Shown: positions 7,173-15,603, counted from the stretch's first letter. The stretch is 64,000 nt of DNA from Bacteroidia bacterium (GCA_020054095.1 JAGVMA010000057.1:1-64000), one strand, 5' to 3'. The notes: generated by a model from the letters alone, not told the origin. Program-made: numbers and translations.

Positions 7173-8483
7173 TTAGGTAAAGAATGGGTCTAACTTTTTA
7201 ATATACTCAGTAAAACCTTGTTTATAAAACTTCCAATCTTGTTTTGTCATCAATGGTAAGGACTCTTTAAAACTTTTCTTAACATATTCACTACCTCCTG
7301 TAACAGCGGTTATTTTTATTTTTTTACCCTCTAAGTGATTCTTTATTAACGATTGGAATTTTGATTCCGTTCCCTTCCACCCAATAATTAATATTTCCTC
7401 AATATGTGGCAATACACTATTAAGCATTTGAAGATGGGCTTCTGGCATAACAAATTCATCTTTATTTTTATATGGAATCAGTAGCTGAGGCATATATAGG
7501 TCGCTTGATTCAACAAGCAAATTATTTGTTACTATCTTCGAACTAATTATATTAATCTCTTCTTTAAAATATTCAGAGAATTCATATGGCAACATTTTTC
7601 TATCATACAAATAATGAGCAAACTGGATAAAACTGAACCTGTTAAATTCACTATTTCCTGGAATATTTAATTTTTTAGTATCAATAAATCTTCCCCAATT
7701 ACATGAGCCATGAGGTTTAAAATAAAGTAAGTTGCCTTGCTTCCAATCAATATAGCTATCTATAGTATCGAAATTATATCTTGCGTCTGCAATTAACGCT
7801 TCTTCTAATAATAAGTCATAATTAAAATTAACGAATATCACTAACTCTCCATTTGAGTCGGCATACTCTCGTGCTTGCTTTACAATGTTATAGTAATTAC
7901 TTGTATCACTTCCACTACATATACTTGATATACTTAAAAATAAATTAGCGATATAATACTGGCAGCTAATTAGCTTTTCCATCAACAATGGGTCGTAATT
8001 TTCAGAAACTCTTTTCCATTGTTTTTCAAAATATTCTTCTAATGAATTAGTATGAAGTTTAATTTCTGATGCTAATGTATGCGCTCCCGGAAAATCTTTT
8101 AGTGTTTCAGTATAAGGCAATTGGAATATGTCTTTTGTTAGTGGAGGATTGTAATCTCCAGATTCCATATTATATGAATATTGGCAAGATGCTCCTGCGC
8201 CAAAAATTACCATTTTTTTTGCCTTTTTATTTGGCAATTGAAAGGATTTGTAACTTGGGGGTTGATAGCTCATTTTGGAAATGGGTTCATACATGGCTAT
8301 CATTTCTAATGTTACAACTGTGCCATACTTTTCCCATTCATTTTGCTGGTTGGGTTCAACAATAACATAACAATCTTCAGTAATGATTTTTTTACAAATA
8401 CCAAATAATGGGGCTTCCTTATGATATAAATAGAAAGCATATCGCAGAGACTTTGACAATGAATAGAATTCAGATTCTGTCAT
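7173..8483 (-). CDS. SIR2-like (NAD-binding) protein, candidate antiviral NADase
   Basis: 436 residues. Seen: an N-terminal ~85-residue module of unknown fold, then a SIR2/STALD-type Rossmann domain with VIFGAGAS (92-99), PPLT (113-116), VNFNYD (218-223), FKPHGS (255-260, the His-Gly in the place of the sirtuin catalytic His) and ILIIGW (364-369). Known: SIR2-like domains of this divergent kind in bacteria mostly act as NAD+-depleting effectors in anti-phage systems (Thoeris ThsA, DSR and similar) rather than as deacetylases. Inferred: the unknown N-terminal module may sense infection. It sits alone among repeats, orphan toxin-antitoxin-like genes and AT-rich spacers, a typical accessory setting. 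No second system component is recognisable except a possible 53-residue membrane protein just upstream on the same strand. Confidence 0.75.
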   Translation of the reverse strand: MTESEFYSLSKSLRYAFYLYHKEAPLFGICKKIITEDCYVIVEPNQQNEWEKYGTVVTLEMIAMYEPISKMSYQPPSYKSFQLPNKKAKKMVIFGAGASCQYSYNMESGDYNPPLTKDIFQLPYTETLKDFPGAHTLASEIKLHTNSLEEYFEKQWKRVSENYDPLLMEKLISCQYYIANLFLSISSICSGSDTSNYYNIVKQAREYADSNGELVIFVNFNYDLLLEEALIADARYNFDTIDSYIDWKQGNLLYFKPHGSCNWGRFIDTKKLNIPGNSEFNRFSFIQFAHYLYDRKMLPYEFSEYFKEEINIISSKIVTNNLLVESSDLYMPQLLIPYKNKDEFVMPEAHLQMLNSVLPHIEEILIIGWKGTESKFQSLIKNHLEGKKIKITAVTGGSEYVKKSFKESLPLMTKQDWKFYKQGFTEYIKKLDPFFT

Positions 8484-8561
8484 TCCTCAGAAATAATATT
8501 ATTATTAACTACGAACTTACTACACATTCAAAAAAAGAATATTACAGCTAAAAATGGGCAC

Positions 8562-8723
8562 TTAAGCCGCCATGTATGTTGGTTTAAAGCCAATAGGTGA
8601 CGGAATTGAATTGTTGGAAGAGTCAGATAATTGGGTGTTTAGGCGCAGCCAATAATAGTAAACAACCAGTAGAAGTAACCCAGCAAAAAAAACAGCGGCA
8701 GAAGTAATTAGAAAATTTTTCAT
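8562..8723 (-). CDS. Possible 53-residue single-pass membrane protein
   Basis: From ATG 8723: a short basic N-terminus, one strong hydrophobic helix (about residues 4-24, SAAVFFAGLLLLVVYYYW) and a polar tail rich in Ser, Asn and Pro. It precedes the SIR2-like gene by 78 nt on the same strand, so cotranscription is possible. It could be a spurious ORF; codon context is the only support. The frame extends further upstream but without membrane-protein character. Confidence 0.4.
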   Translation of the reverse strand: MKNFLITSAAVFFAGLLLLVVYYYWLRLNTQLSDSSNNSIPSPIGFKPTYMAA

Positions 8724-8850
8724 AGATAGTAAATAAGAAATTAAATGACTCCGACATTGGAGCATAATAAAGACATCGCTGCTTATTATTCGGTTGCATA
8801 TGGTAAAAATAAAATCATCCAAAGTCATTCTACTCTACTTCTTGTTTTCC

Positions 8851-8858
8851 TACCTTTG
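8851..8858 (+). promoter_or_regulatory. Bacteroidetes -7 promoter box
   Basis: TACCTTTG matches TAnnTTTG, 19 nt upstream of the ATG of the antitoxin-like gene. Confidence 0.55.
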
Positions 8859-8877
8859 AAAAACCAAACCACATACC

Positions 8878-9084
8878 ATGACAGCCACTGCACTAAAAAA
8901 AGAAATACACAAAGCAATAGATGTAATAGATGATGAAGTTTTTTTAAAAGCTGTTTATACCATTATTAGCGATAGGCAACACGATAGTGTTACGCTTACT
9001 AAAAGCCAAAAAGAAGTATTAAACCTCCGCAGAAAAACTGCAAAGCCCACCGATTTTATTTTGTGGAGCAAGGCAAAAAGATAA
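8878..9084 (+). CDS. Small antitoxin-like protein, apparently orphan
   Basis: 68 residues. The N-terminal half (TALKKEIHKAIDVIDDEVFLKAVYTII) matches the helical pattern of short Bacteroidetes addiction-module antitoxins (MTxxxLKKxIHKxID), which normally precede a RelE/ParE toxin. The C-terminus (TDFILWSKAKR) is not the usual acidic or flexible toxin-binding tail. No complete toxin ORF follows. The next ~70 nt contain a short out-of-frame stretch that could be the tail of a lost toxin. Role inferred from pattern only. Confidence 0.55.
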   Translation: MTATALKKEIHKAIDVIDDEVFLKAVYTIISDRQHDSVTLTKSQKEVLNLRRKTAKPTDFILWSKAKR

Positions 9085-9388
9085 TTACTTGTTAGTGGCA
9101 ATTATTGTTTCACACTACAGAGTCTTTAAAACATATTCCTAAAGAAGTAAAATAAAAATCACACACAGATTGTTTAATAGAATTCTTCGGTAAATACTAT
9201 TTTTTGTAAAAAGAGTTGGGTCACCCTGAGCTTGTCGAAGGATGCAAACTGCCAGCGCACATATTTCGACAAGCTCAATATGACAACACACAATTATCCG
9301 AAGAGCTCTAACAAAGTAACAGCCCCGCTATCCTTCGACAAGCTCAGGATGACAGCGGGGCTGTTATTATTTTACTTTAAATTTTCGC
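9085..9388. other. Spacer with palindromic repeats, no intact gene
   Basis: 304 nt between the antitoxin-like gene and the 3' end of nrdA. The first ~70 nt may hold a toxin-tail remnant (frame ending ...SLKHIPKEVK then stop, near 9167). The second half is dominated by the CCTGAGCTTGTCGAAGG repeat cluster. Nothing else is recognised. Confidence 0.5.
9225..9352. repeat. CCTGAGCTTGTCGAAGG palindromic repeats (three copies)
   Basis: One forward copy at about 9226-9242, a degenerate inverted copy (TTTCGACAAGCTCAATATGAC) at about 9265-9285 and a full inverted copy at about 9332-9348. The outer copies can pair into a long hairpin downstream of nrdA. A variant sits inside the terminator at 4.8 kb. 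Words of this kind are frequent extragenic repeats in Bacteroidetes genomes. Confidence 0.7.
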
Positions 9389-11791
9389 CTAGCTACCGCA
9401 TGCTTCGCAATCTTCGGGGTTATCTAATGAGCATGATATTTGTGCTGCTTGTTCATCGGGGGTTAACTGGTTGCTGGTTGCTGGTTGCTGGTTCTCGGTT
9501 GCTATGGTTGCCGGGGTTTCGTTTACTGCGGTTTGGTCTAATGTAAATTTAATTGCATCGGCTGCTGCTTTGGTGCGCATATAGTACATGCCGGTTTTTA
9601 GTCCTTTTTTCCAGGCGTAAAAGTGCATGCTGCTTAGCTTAGCAAAGTTGGGGCTTTCTACAAATAGGTTTAGCGATTGGCTTTGGCAAATGTATGCGCC
9701 ACGGTCGGCAGCCATGTCAATAATTACTTTTTGTTTTATTTCCCACACGGTTTTGTAAAGGTCTTTTATGTTTTGTGGTATCTCGTCTATGTTTTGTACC
9801 GAGCCATTGGCTGCCATTACTTTTTGGCGCATTTTTTCGTTCCAGAGGCCAAGTGCTACAAGGTCTTTTAATAAATGTTTGTTCACTATTGCAAATTCTC
9901 CGCTTAATACTCTGCGCGAGTAAATGTTGCTTGTGTATGGTTCAAAGCATTCGTTATTGCCAAGTATTTGGCTGGTGCTTGCTGTGGGCATGGGTGCGAG
10001 TAATAGTGAGTTGCGCACTCCGTATTTTTTTACTTCTTCTTTTAATACATCCCATTCCCAGCGGGCAGATGGTGTTACGTTCCACATATCAAATTGGAAT
10101 ATGCCTTTTGATACGGGCGATCCGGCATACGATTCGTAGGCGCCATCTATTTTAGCAAGGTCTTTACTTGCCGTCATGGATGCGTAGTAAATGGTTTCGT
10201 GTATTTCTTTGTTTAGTTGTGCTGCTTCAGGGCTATCGAACGGGAAACGCATTAAAATAAATGCATCGGCAAGGCCTTGTATGCCTAAGCCAATGGGGCG
10301 GTGGCGCAGGTTACTGTTGCGTGCTTCGGGCACGGGGTAGTAATTGCGGTCAATTATTTTATTTAGGTTTTTGGTTATTTGATAGGTGATTTCAAATAAT
10401 TTTTGGTGGTCGAATTCGGCATCTTTTACAAAGCGTGGCAATGCAATGCTGGCGAGGTTACACACTGCAATTTCATCGGGCGCGGTGTATTCTATAATCT
10501 CGGTGCATAGGTTGCTCGATTTTATGGTGCCCAGATTTTGTTGGTTGCTTTTGCTGTTACATGCATCTTTATAAAGCATGTAAGGGTTGCCGGTTTCTAT
10601 TTGCGATTCTAATATTTTGTTCCACAAGTCGCGTGCTTCAATGGTTTTGCGTCCGCGTCCTTCTGCTTCGTATTTCAGATAAAGTGTTTCAAATTCTGCT
10701 CCCCAGCAATCGGCAAGGCCGGGTGCTTCATTAGGGCAGAAGAGTGTCCATGTGCTGTTTTCTTCTACGCGTTTCATAAATAAATCGCATATCCAAAGTG
10801 CGAGGAATAAATCGCGGGCACGCATTTCTTCTTTACCATTGTTTTTACGCAGGTCGAGGAATTCGAAAATATCGCTGTGCCATGGTTCGATGTAAATGGC
10901 AAACGAGCCTTTGCGTTTGCCTCCGCCTTGGTCTACATAGCGGGCGGTATCGTTAAACACGCGCAGCATTGGTATTATGCCATTGCTGGTTCCGTTGGTT
11001 CCGCGTATGTATGAGCCGGTGGCGCGTATGTTGTGTATGCTTAGTCCTATTCCGCCTGCCGATTGTGATATTTTAGCGCAGTTTTTGAGTGTATCGTAAA
11101 TGCCATCTATGCTATCGTCTTTCATGGTTAACAAAAAGCACGAGCTCATTTGTGGCTTGGGTGTGCCTGCGTTAAATAGTGTTGGCGTGGCGTGTGTAAA
11201 CCAGCGCTCGCTCATCATGTGGTAAGTGGTGATGGCCGATTCTATATCTTCTTTATGGATGCCTACTGCTACGCGCATAAGCATGTGTTGCGGGCGTTCG
11301 GCTACTTGGCCGTTAATTTTAAGCAGGTAACTTTTTTCTAATGTTTTAAATCCGAAGAAATCGTAACCAAAATCGCGGTCGTAAATAATAGTAGAGTCTA
11401 ATACTTCGGCATTGGCTTTAATGATTTCATTCACATCATCGGCAAGTAGTGGTGCTTTCTTTCCTGTTTTGGGGTCAATATAGTTATAGAGTAACTCCAT
11501 GGTTTTGGAGAAACTTTTATTGGTGTTTTTGTGCAGGTTGCTTACTGCAATGCGCGATGCTACTTGGGCATAATCGGGGTGCTTGGTGGTGAGTGTTGCT
11601 GCTATTTCGGCAGCAAGGTTATCTAATTCGCTGGTGGTTACTCCATCGTACACGCCTTCAATTACTTTCATGGCAATTTGTACGGGGTTTACGTGTACGG
11701 GATCTAAACCGTAACATAGTTTTTGAATACGGGCAGTAATTTTGTCAAATTTTACTACTTCTTTTCTTCCATCGCGTTTAACTACGAACAT
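9389..11791 (-). CDS. nrdA: Class I ribonucleoside-diphosphate reductase, alpha subunit
   Basis: Large subunit that reduces NDPs to dNDPs using the radical supplied by NrdB. Seen: 800 residues; an N-terminal ATP-cone ([17 protein letters not shown]) implying dATP/ATP activity control; the barrel with the redox cysteine in MSSCFLL; the catalytic loop SNLCTEI with its Asn-x-Cys-x-Glu triad; the late barrel motif [19 protein letters not shown]; the Tyr-Tyr radical-path region near MYYMRT; and a C-terminal swinging arm ending CEACGS whose CxxC is re-reduced by thioredoxin. The linker before the arm is Gln/Thr-rich and encoded by a GGTTGCT minisatellite. It lies 95 nt downstream of nrdB on the same strand, with a repeat array in the gap. 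Confidence 0.97.
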   Translation of the reverse strand: MFVVKRDGRKEVVKFDKITARIQKLCYGLDPVHVNPVQIAMKVIEGVYDGVTTSELDNLAAEIAATLTTKHPDYAQVASRIAVSNLHKNTNKSFSKTMELLYNYIDPKTGKKAPLLADDVNEIIKANAEVLDSTIIYDRDFGYDFFGFKTLEKSYLLKINGQVAERPQHMLMRVAVGIHKEDIESAITTYHMMSERWFTHATPTLFNAGTPKPQMSSCFLLTMKDDSIDGIYDTLKNCAKISQSAGGIGLSIHNIRATGSYIRGTNGTSNGIIPMLRVFNDTARYVDQGGGKRKGSFAIYIEPWHSDIFEFLDLRKNNGKEEMRARDLFLALWICDLFMKRVEENSTWTLFCPNEAPGLADCWGAEFETLYLKYEAEGRGRKTIEARDLWNKILESQIETGNPYMLYKDACNSKSNQQNLGTIKSSNLCTEIIEYTAPDEIAVCNLASIALPRFVKDAEFDHQKLFEITYQITKNLNKIIDRNYYPVPEARNSNLRHRPIGLGIQGLADAFILMRFPFDSPEAAQLNKEIHETIYYASMTASKDLAKIDGAYESYAGSPVSKGIFQFDMWNVTPSARWEWDVLKEEVKKYGVRNSLLLAPMPTASTSQILGNNECFEPYTSNIYSRRVLSGEFAIVNKHLLKDLVALGLWNEKMRQKVMAANGSVQNIDEIPQNIKDLYKTVWEIKQKVIIDMAADRGAYICQSQSLNLFVESPNFAKLSSMHFYAWKKGLKTGMYYMRTKAAADAIKFTLDQTAVNETPATIATENQQPATSNQLTPDEQAAQISCSLDNPEDCEACGS
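9469..9503. repeat. GGTTGCT minisatellite inside nrdA
   Basis: Five 7-bp units (the fourth diverged to GGTTCTC) within the codons for the Gln/Ser/Thr-rich linker between the NrdA catalytic domain and its CxxC tail. A 7-bp unit shifts frame unless three units change together, so length variation here should be constrained. Confidence 0.7.
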
Positions 11792-11828
11792 AGGCGCTGC
11801 TTTTTGAGGTTTCGGGGTTAACTTACTA

Positions 11829-11882
11829 TTATACTTTTACTCTATACTTAATACTCTATACTTAATACTCTATTACTTTTTA
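11829..11882. repeat. TACTTAATAC-type direct repeat between nrdB and nrdA
   Basis: Units of the form ACTCTATACTTAAT repeat two to three times in the 95-nt spacer of the nrd operon. They resemble the inverted arm of the 5.72-5.90 kb array, so the same repeat family appears to have inserted in an operon spacer. Confidence 0.55.
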
Positions 11883-11886
11883 CTTT

Positions 11887-12858
11887 TTAAAAATCTTCGT
11901 CAAGTTTAAATTGCTTGTCTTCTTCTTTTTCTCCTACTCCTGCTTTTTTGTATTCGGCAACTCGTTTTTCAAAGAAATTGGTTTTGCCTTGTAATGAAAT
12001 CAATTCCATAAAATCGAACGGGTTAGTGGCATTGTATGCTTTGGCGCATCCTAACGATACCAATAATCTGTCTGCAACAAATTCTATGTATTGGCACATC
12101 ATTTCGGCATTCATTCCTATCAATCGCACGGGCAGTGCATCGCTCACAAATTCTTTTTCTATTTCTACTGCGTTCATTATAATTTCTTTTACTTGGTTGG
12201 GGTCTAATTTGTTAACCAATTGCTTGTAAAGGAAACATGCAAAATCGCAGTGCAGGCCTTCATCGCGCGATATTAGCTCGTTAGAGAAACTCAAGCCGGG
12301 CATTAATCCTCTTTTCTTTAACCAAAAGATGGAGCAAAAGCTACCCGAAAAGAAAATGCCTTCAACTGCTGCAAATGCAATTAGTCTTTCGGCAAAACTT
12401 CCGTTAGAAATCCAGCGCAATGCCCATTCGGCTTTTTTCTTCACACAGTCAAGGGTATCTATGGCGTGGAAGAGGTGGTCTTTTTCTGCCGGATCTTTTA
12501 TATAAGTATCAATTAATAGGGAATAGGTTTCTGAATGTATATTCTCTATCATGATTTGAAATCCGTAGAAACAACGTGCTTCGGGGTATTGCACCTCATT
12601 CATAAAATTGATGGCGAGGTTTTCGTTTACAATTCCGTCACTGGCGGCAAAAAATGCAAGAACGTGTTTTATAAAATGCTGTTCGTCTTTATTCAGTTTG
12701 CTGTTCCAGTCTGTAAGGTCTGATGAGAGGTCAATCTCTTCGGCAGTCCAAAAGCTGGCTTCGGCTTTTTTATACATTTCCCAAATTTCGCGATGTTTGA
12801 TTGGAAACAACACAAAGCGATCTTTGTTTTCTTGTAAAATTGGTTCAATCTTTTCCAT
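11887..12858 (-). CDS. nrdB: Class I ribonucleoside-diphosphate reductase, beta subunit
   Basis: Di-metal radical-generating subunit of ribonucleotide reductase. Seen: 323 residues; metal ligands in the usual order, Asp74 (ASDGIVNEN), Glu105 and His108 in ENIHSETY with the radical Tyr112 four residues after the His, Glu in [10 protein letters not shown], and Glu/His in DEGLHCDF. Because the Tyr is present, a class Ia/Ib-type tyrosyl radical is expected rather than a Tyr-less subclass. The C-terminal tail ends FKLDEDF, the acidic/aromatic peptide that docks on NrdA. It is the first gene of the nrdB-nrdA unit and has a long (430 nt) upstream region. Confidence 0.96.
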   Translation of the reverse strand: MEKIEPILQENKDRFVLFPIKHREIWEMYKKAEASFWTAEEIDLSSDLTDWNSKLNKDEQHFIKHVLAFFAASDGIVNENLAINFMNEVQYPEARCFYGFQIMIENIHSETYSLLIDTYIKDPAEKDHLFHAIDTLDCVKKKAEWALRWISNGSFAERLIAFAAVEGIFFSGSFCSIFWLKKRGLMPGLSFSNELISRDEGLHCDFACFLYKQLVNKLDPNQVKEIIMNAVEIEKEFVSDALPVRLIGMNAEMMCQYIEFVADRLLVSLGCAKAYNATNPFDFMELISLQGKTNFFEKRVAEYKKAGVGEKEEDKQFKLDEDF

Positions 12859-13288
12859 AAGTCAATAGTTTCTATTTTATTTTTTTAACACTGTTTCGTT
12901 CAAAACCCGATTTTTTAGAGGAGACGAATCCCTGAGAGAATTTTTTCTCTTCGATGAATGCGTCAATAAACTCGTTGATTATTTAAATCAGGTGAGCAAA
13001 AATGTAGAAAATTGATTTTGAAAAAACACAGTTCATTTTAAAATTGTGAGCAAGTTTTAAACATGCCAAATTGATGATTTATGTTGAAAACATGCTCTAT
13101 CCCTTGCTGCTATTGAGATAGCTAATTGTGTAAAAAAAAACGAGCTGCATTAAAAATATTTCTTGCAGAATTAATTTTTTTTTCAGTATTAAATTTAGCG
13201 TGTGCTTGCATTTGAAAACACCACCCTTATTGACTATAAAAGAAACGCTGCGCTACACTATTATTGTTTAGTGATGTTTATGAAATAA
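12859..13288. other. 430-nt upstream region of nrdB, no gene recognised
   Basis: AT-rich. It contains an AGAGAA-tttt-TTCTCT hairpin (12935-12950) about 80 nt before the nrdB start and several homopolymer A/T runs. No clear NrdR-type box, riboswitch core or ORF with coding character was found. It probably holds the nrdB promoter and 5' leader plus the tail region of the pirin gene. Confidence 0.5.
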
Positions 13289-13999
13289 TTAATTCATTGG
13301 TACTTCCATTACCAAAACCGAAGAGCTTGTTTTAGCTTTTATGGTTATCTCATTTGCATCTGTTATTGCAATTGCATCGCGTTTTATTAATGTGTTTCCG
13401 CTTAGTTCTATTTCGCCATCAATATTCATTAAATAGATGCCATTTGTTTTAGTATTTAGTGTGTAGGTTAATTCACTGCCGGCATCTAAATCGGCTAACG
13501 AAAAAAATGCATTTTGGTTCACCCACAAATTGCTGCCGTTTTTTTCGGGCGAAACGATGAGTTGAAATTTGTTTTTACGCTCGGCCGTGTTAAACGATTT
13601 TTGATCGTAACGTGGTGTTGCATTTTTAATATTAGGGAAAATCCATATTTGAAAAAGCGAAACCTCATCTGTTGCCGAAGGGTTAAACTCCGAGTGCATT
13701 ACACCTGTGCCGGCACTCATCACTTGCACATCACCGGCATTAATAACGCCTTCGTTGCCCATATTATCTCGATGTTTTAGCGCTCCTTTCAGCGGAATGG
13801 TTATTATTTCCATGTTATCGTGCGGGTGCATGCCAAATCCCATTGATGGCGCCACTATATCATCGTTCAAAACCCGAAGCACTCCAAAATGAACTTTATC
13901 AGGATTGTGGTAATTAGCAAAGCTAAAACTGTGTTTTGCATTTAGCCAGCCATGGTTTGCGCTTCCGCGACTATCTGCCTTGTGTATGATGGTTTTCAT
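13289..13999 (-). CDS. Pirin family protein
   Basis: Bicupin of the pirin family; members bind iron and several have quercetin 2,3-dioxygenase activity, others act as redox-sensitive regulators. Seen: 236 residues from ATG 13999 (19 further upstream codons are not family-like). The N-terminus KADSRGSANHGWLNAKHSFSF is the pirin signature, and metal ligands are expected in GMHPHDNMEII (His pair) and in GVMHSEFNPS (His and Glu). The C-terminal cupin is divergent, as usual. It follows yceI on the same strand by 77 nt, and marR lies beyond, so it may belong to a MarR-controlled stress unit. The substrate is unknown. Confidence 0.9.
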   Translation of the reverse strand: MKTIIHKADSRGSANHGWLNAKHSFSFANYHNPDKVHFGVLRVLNDDIVAPSMGFGMHPHDNMEIITIPLKGALKHRDNMGNEGVINAGDVQVMSAGTGVMHSEFNPSATDEVSLFQIWIFPNIKNATPRYDQKSFNTAERKNKFQLIVSPEKNGSNLWVNQNAFFSLADLDAGSELTYTLNTKTNGIYLMNIDGEIELSGNTLIKRDAIAITDANEITIKAKTSSSVLVMEVPMN

Positions 14000-14076
14000 C
14001 TTTTTATTTTTATGGGTTATAAATGTATTGATAAAGGAGCAGGTTTTATTTGCCACCTGCTCCTTTTTTGTTTTTA

Positions 14077-14598
14077 TTATTTTACCAATTGTACTTGTGC
14101 ATGAATTTTCACTTCATCGCTCACCACCGCTCCACCGGCCTCTGTCAAGGCATTCCACTTTAAGCCAAATTCTTTTCGGCTTATTTTTCCGGTAATTTCA
14201 AAGCCGGCTTTTGTTTGTCCCCACGGGTCTTTTGCAATTCCGTTAAGTTCTACATCAAGTGTAACGAGTTTGGTTACATCCTTAATAGTTAGGTTGCCTG
14301 TTAGTTTTCCCGATTCAAATTTAGTTGCTGTAAATTTAATTTCGGGAAATGCCGCTGCATCAAAAAAATCGGGCGATTTAAGGTGCCCATCGCGTTGTTC
14401 GTTTCCGGTAGAAATAGAATTTACATCGGCCAAAAAATTGATAGATGCGCGGTTAAAGGTATCGTCATCGGCCTCAATTTCGGCTGCGTATTTTTGAAAA
14501 CTTCCGGTAACGGTAGTTAGCATCAAGTGTTTTACTTTAAATTCAATTTGTGTGTGCGTGGCATCAATTGCCCATTTGGTTTTTGTTAGTGTTTCCAT
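14077..14598 (-). CDS. YceI family lipid/isoprenoid-binding protein
   Basis: Lipocalin-like beta-barrel of the YceI family, whose structurally known members bind polyisoprenoid chains. Seen: 173 residues, W-IDATHTQIEFKVKHL near the start, DVNSISTGNEQRDGHLKSPDFFDAAAFPEI in the centre, GNLTIKDVTK and the closing VSDEVKIHAQVQLVK, all family landmarks. Unlike periplasmic YceI it has no signal peptide, so it is expected in the cytoplasm. A TTGTTACAACAAATATT element lies 45 nt upstream of the ATG and is repeated before the adjacent marR gene. Confidence 0.92.
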   Translation of the reverse strand: METLTKTKWAIDATHTQIEFKVKHLMLTTVTGSFQKYAAEIEADDDTFNRASINFLADVNSISTGNEQRDGHLKSPDFFDAAAFPEIKFTATKFESGKLTGNLTIKDVTKLVTLDVELNGIAKDPWGQTKAGFEITGKISRKEFGLKWNALTEAGGAVVSDEVKIHAQVQLVK

Positions 14599-14642
14599 GT
14601 TTTTTTATTTATTAGTTATTACTTATTTTGTTTTTACTTTTT

Positions 14643-14659
14643 TTGTTACAACAAATATT
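14643..14659. promoter_or_regulatory. Candidate MarR operator upstream of yceI
   Basis: TTGTTACAACAAATATT, a near-palindrome followed by a fixed AAATATT-type tail. It differs in one base from the element in front of marR. The position, 45-61 nt before the yceI ATG, suits a repressor site. Confidence 0.55.
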
Positions 14660-14672
14660 AGTGTAAAAAAAT

Positions 14673-15122
14673 TTATCCTCTTATTTTATCGAGTAAATCG
14701 GAGAGTTTTTGTGCCTCTTGTTCAGATATGTTTTTTAACTGGACACTAGCATTCTTTTTAATTTCAGGGGCAATGGCTGCCAATAGTTTTATGCCTTTAT
14801 CGGTAATGTTCACGTCCATCATTCTGCGGTTACTATCGCAAAGCTTGCGTTTTACTGCTCCCATTTTCTCCAGCTTATCAAGCAAGCGAGTAACATCAGC
14901 GCCTTTATCAAGCATTACTTTTTTTATTTCGCCCGGTGAAACCGGATTAGGGTGCTTACCTTTTATTATACGTAACACATTATAATGCTGTGGCTGTATG
15001 GCGTGCTTTTTTAACATTGTAACTTGGCTTTGCCAGAAGAAATTATGCGTGTAAATGATGTTCACCATCGCTTTTTGGATGTTACTATCAAACTTGCTTT
15101 TTATTTCGTCATCTATTTTCAC
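14673..15122 (-). CDS. MarR family transcriptional regulator
   Basis: Winged-helix repressor of the MarR family, dimeric, usually released from DNA by small phenolic or oxidant ligands. Seen: about 149 residues from GTG 15122 (a TTG six codons earlier is also possible); dimerisation helices at both ends; the winged helix at about 45-110 with GEIKKVMLDKGADVTRLLDKLEKMGAVKR as recognition region and CDSNRRMMDVNITDKG as the wing, including the conserved Asp-Arg pair. It is upstream of yceI and pirin on the same strand. A perfect TTGTTGCAACAA palindrome 28 nt before the GTG suggests autoregulation. Confidence 0.9.
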   Translation of the reverse strand: MKIDDEIKSKFDSNIQKAMVNIIYTHNFFWQSQVTMLKKHAIQPQHYNVLRIIKGKHPNPVSPGEIKKVMLDKGADVTRLLDKLEKMGAVKRKLCDSNRRMMDVNITDKGIKLLAAIAPEIKKNASVQLKNISEQEAQKLSDLLDKIRG

Positions 15123-15149
15123 GTAGCAAATATATAACAATTACAATTA

Positions 15150-15166
15150 TTGTTGCAACAAATATT
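15150..15166. promoter_or_regulatory. Candidate MarR operator upstream of marR
   Basis: TTGTTGCAACAAATATT; the first 12 bases are a perfect palindrome. It shares 16 of 17 bases with 14643-14659 before yceI. Confidence 0.6.
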
Positions 15167-15207
15167 GTGATAAAATAACGAACTGTTTCAAAATCAGCGC
15201 GTTAAAA

Positions 15208-15603
15208 TTACTCGGTAACGCTAAGTTCTACGTTTATCTCGTCTTTTTTCTCGCTGTTTTTTATTTTCAACATCATTCCCCCGGTTACTCTGTAACGGCC
15301 GGAACTATCCATTCCGGTGCCGTATAAAAAATATTTTCCTTTGATTAATCCATGGCAATGCACATGATCTTCGCCCACAGTGCCAACAAAATAAGCATCG
15401 AAATCGGAAGGTTTGGTTCCCGATAATTCATCGGCATTAAATTTTACAAAAACAGTATCGGGGTAACACCAACGTGGTTTTTAATTATACTGCCGCAATG
15501 GCTAATTTTTACAACTAATGTAGCATCGCCACCAAGGCCTGATTTTTTGCATCCACTACTAATGCAATAGCGGTAATTAAAAAAATGGTTTTATGTTTTT
15601 CAT
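15208..15603 (-). pseudogene. Decayed small lipoprotein gene
   Basis: The minus strand encodes a recognisable lipoprotein split over three frames. ATG 15603 begins MKNIKPFF, a hydrophobic signal stretch (LITAIALVV) lies in a second frame, the lipobox and mature start (SGCKKSGLGGDATLVVKI) in a third, and the rest (YPDTVFVKFNADELSG ... VGEDHVHCHGLIKGKYFLYG ... EINVELSVTE stop) in another. At least two to three single-base indels are needed to restore one frame, one of them in a T7 tract (15578-15584 region). Intact relatives in Bacteroidetes are secreted lipoproteins of unknown function with the same CKKSGLGGDATL start. Confidence 0.7.

Noticed and set aside
9775-10155. Plus-strand ORF of 126 codons
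   Set aside because: It lies wholly inside nrdA on the other strand; its sequence shows no family character.
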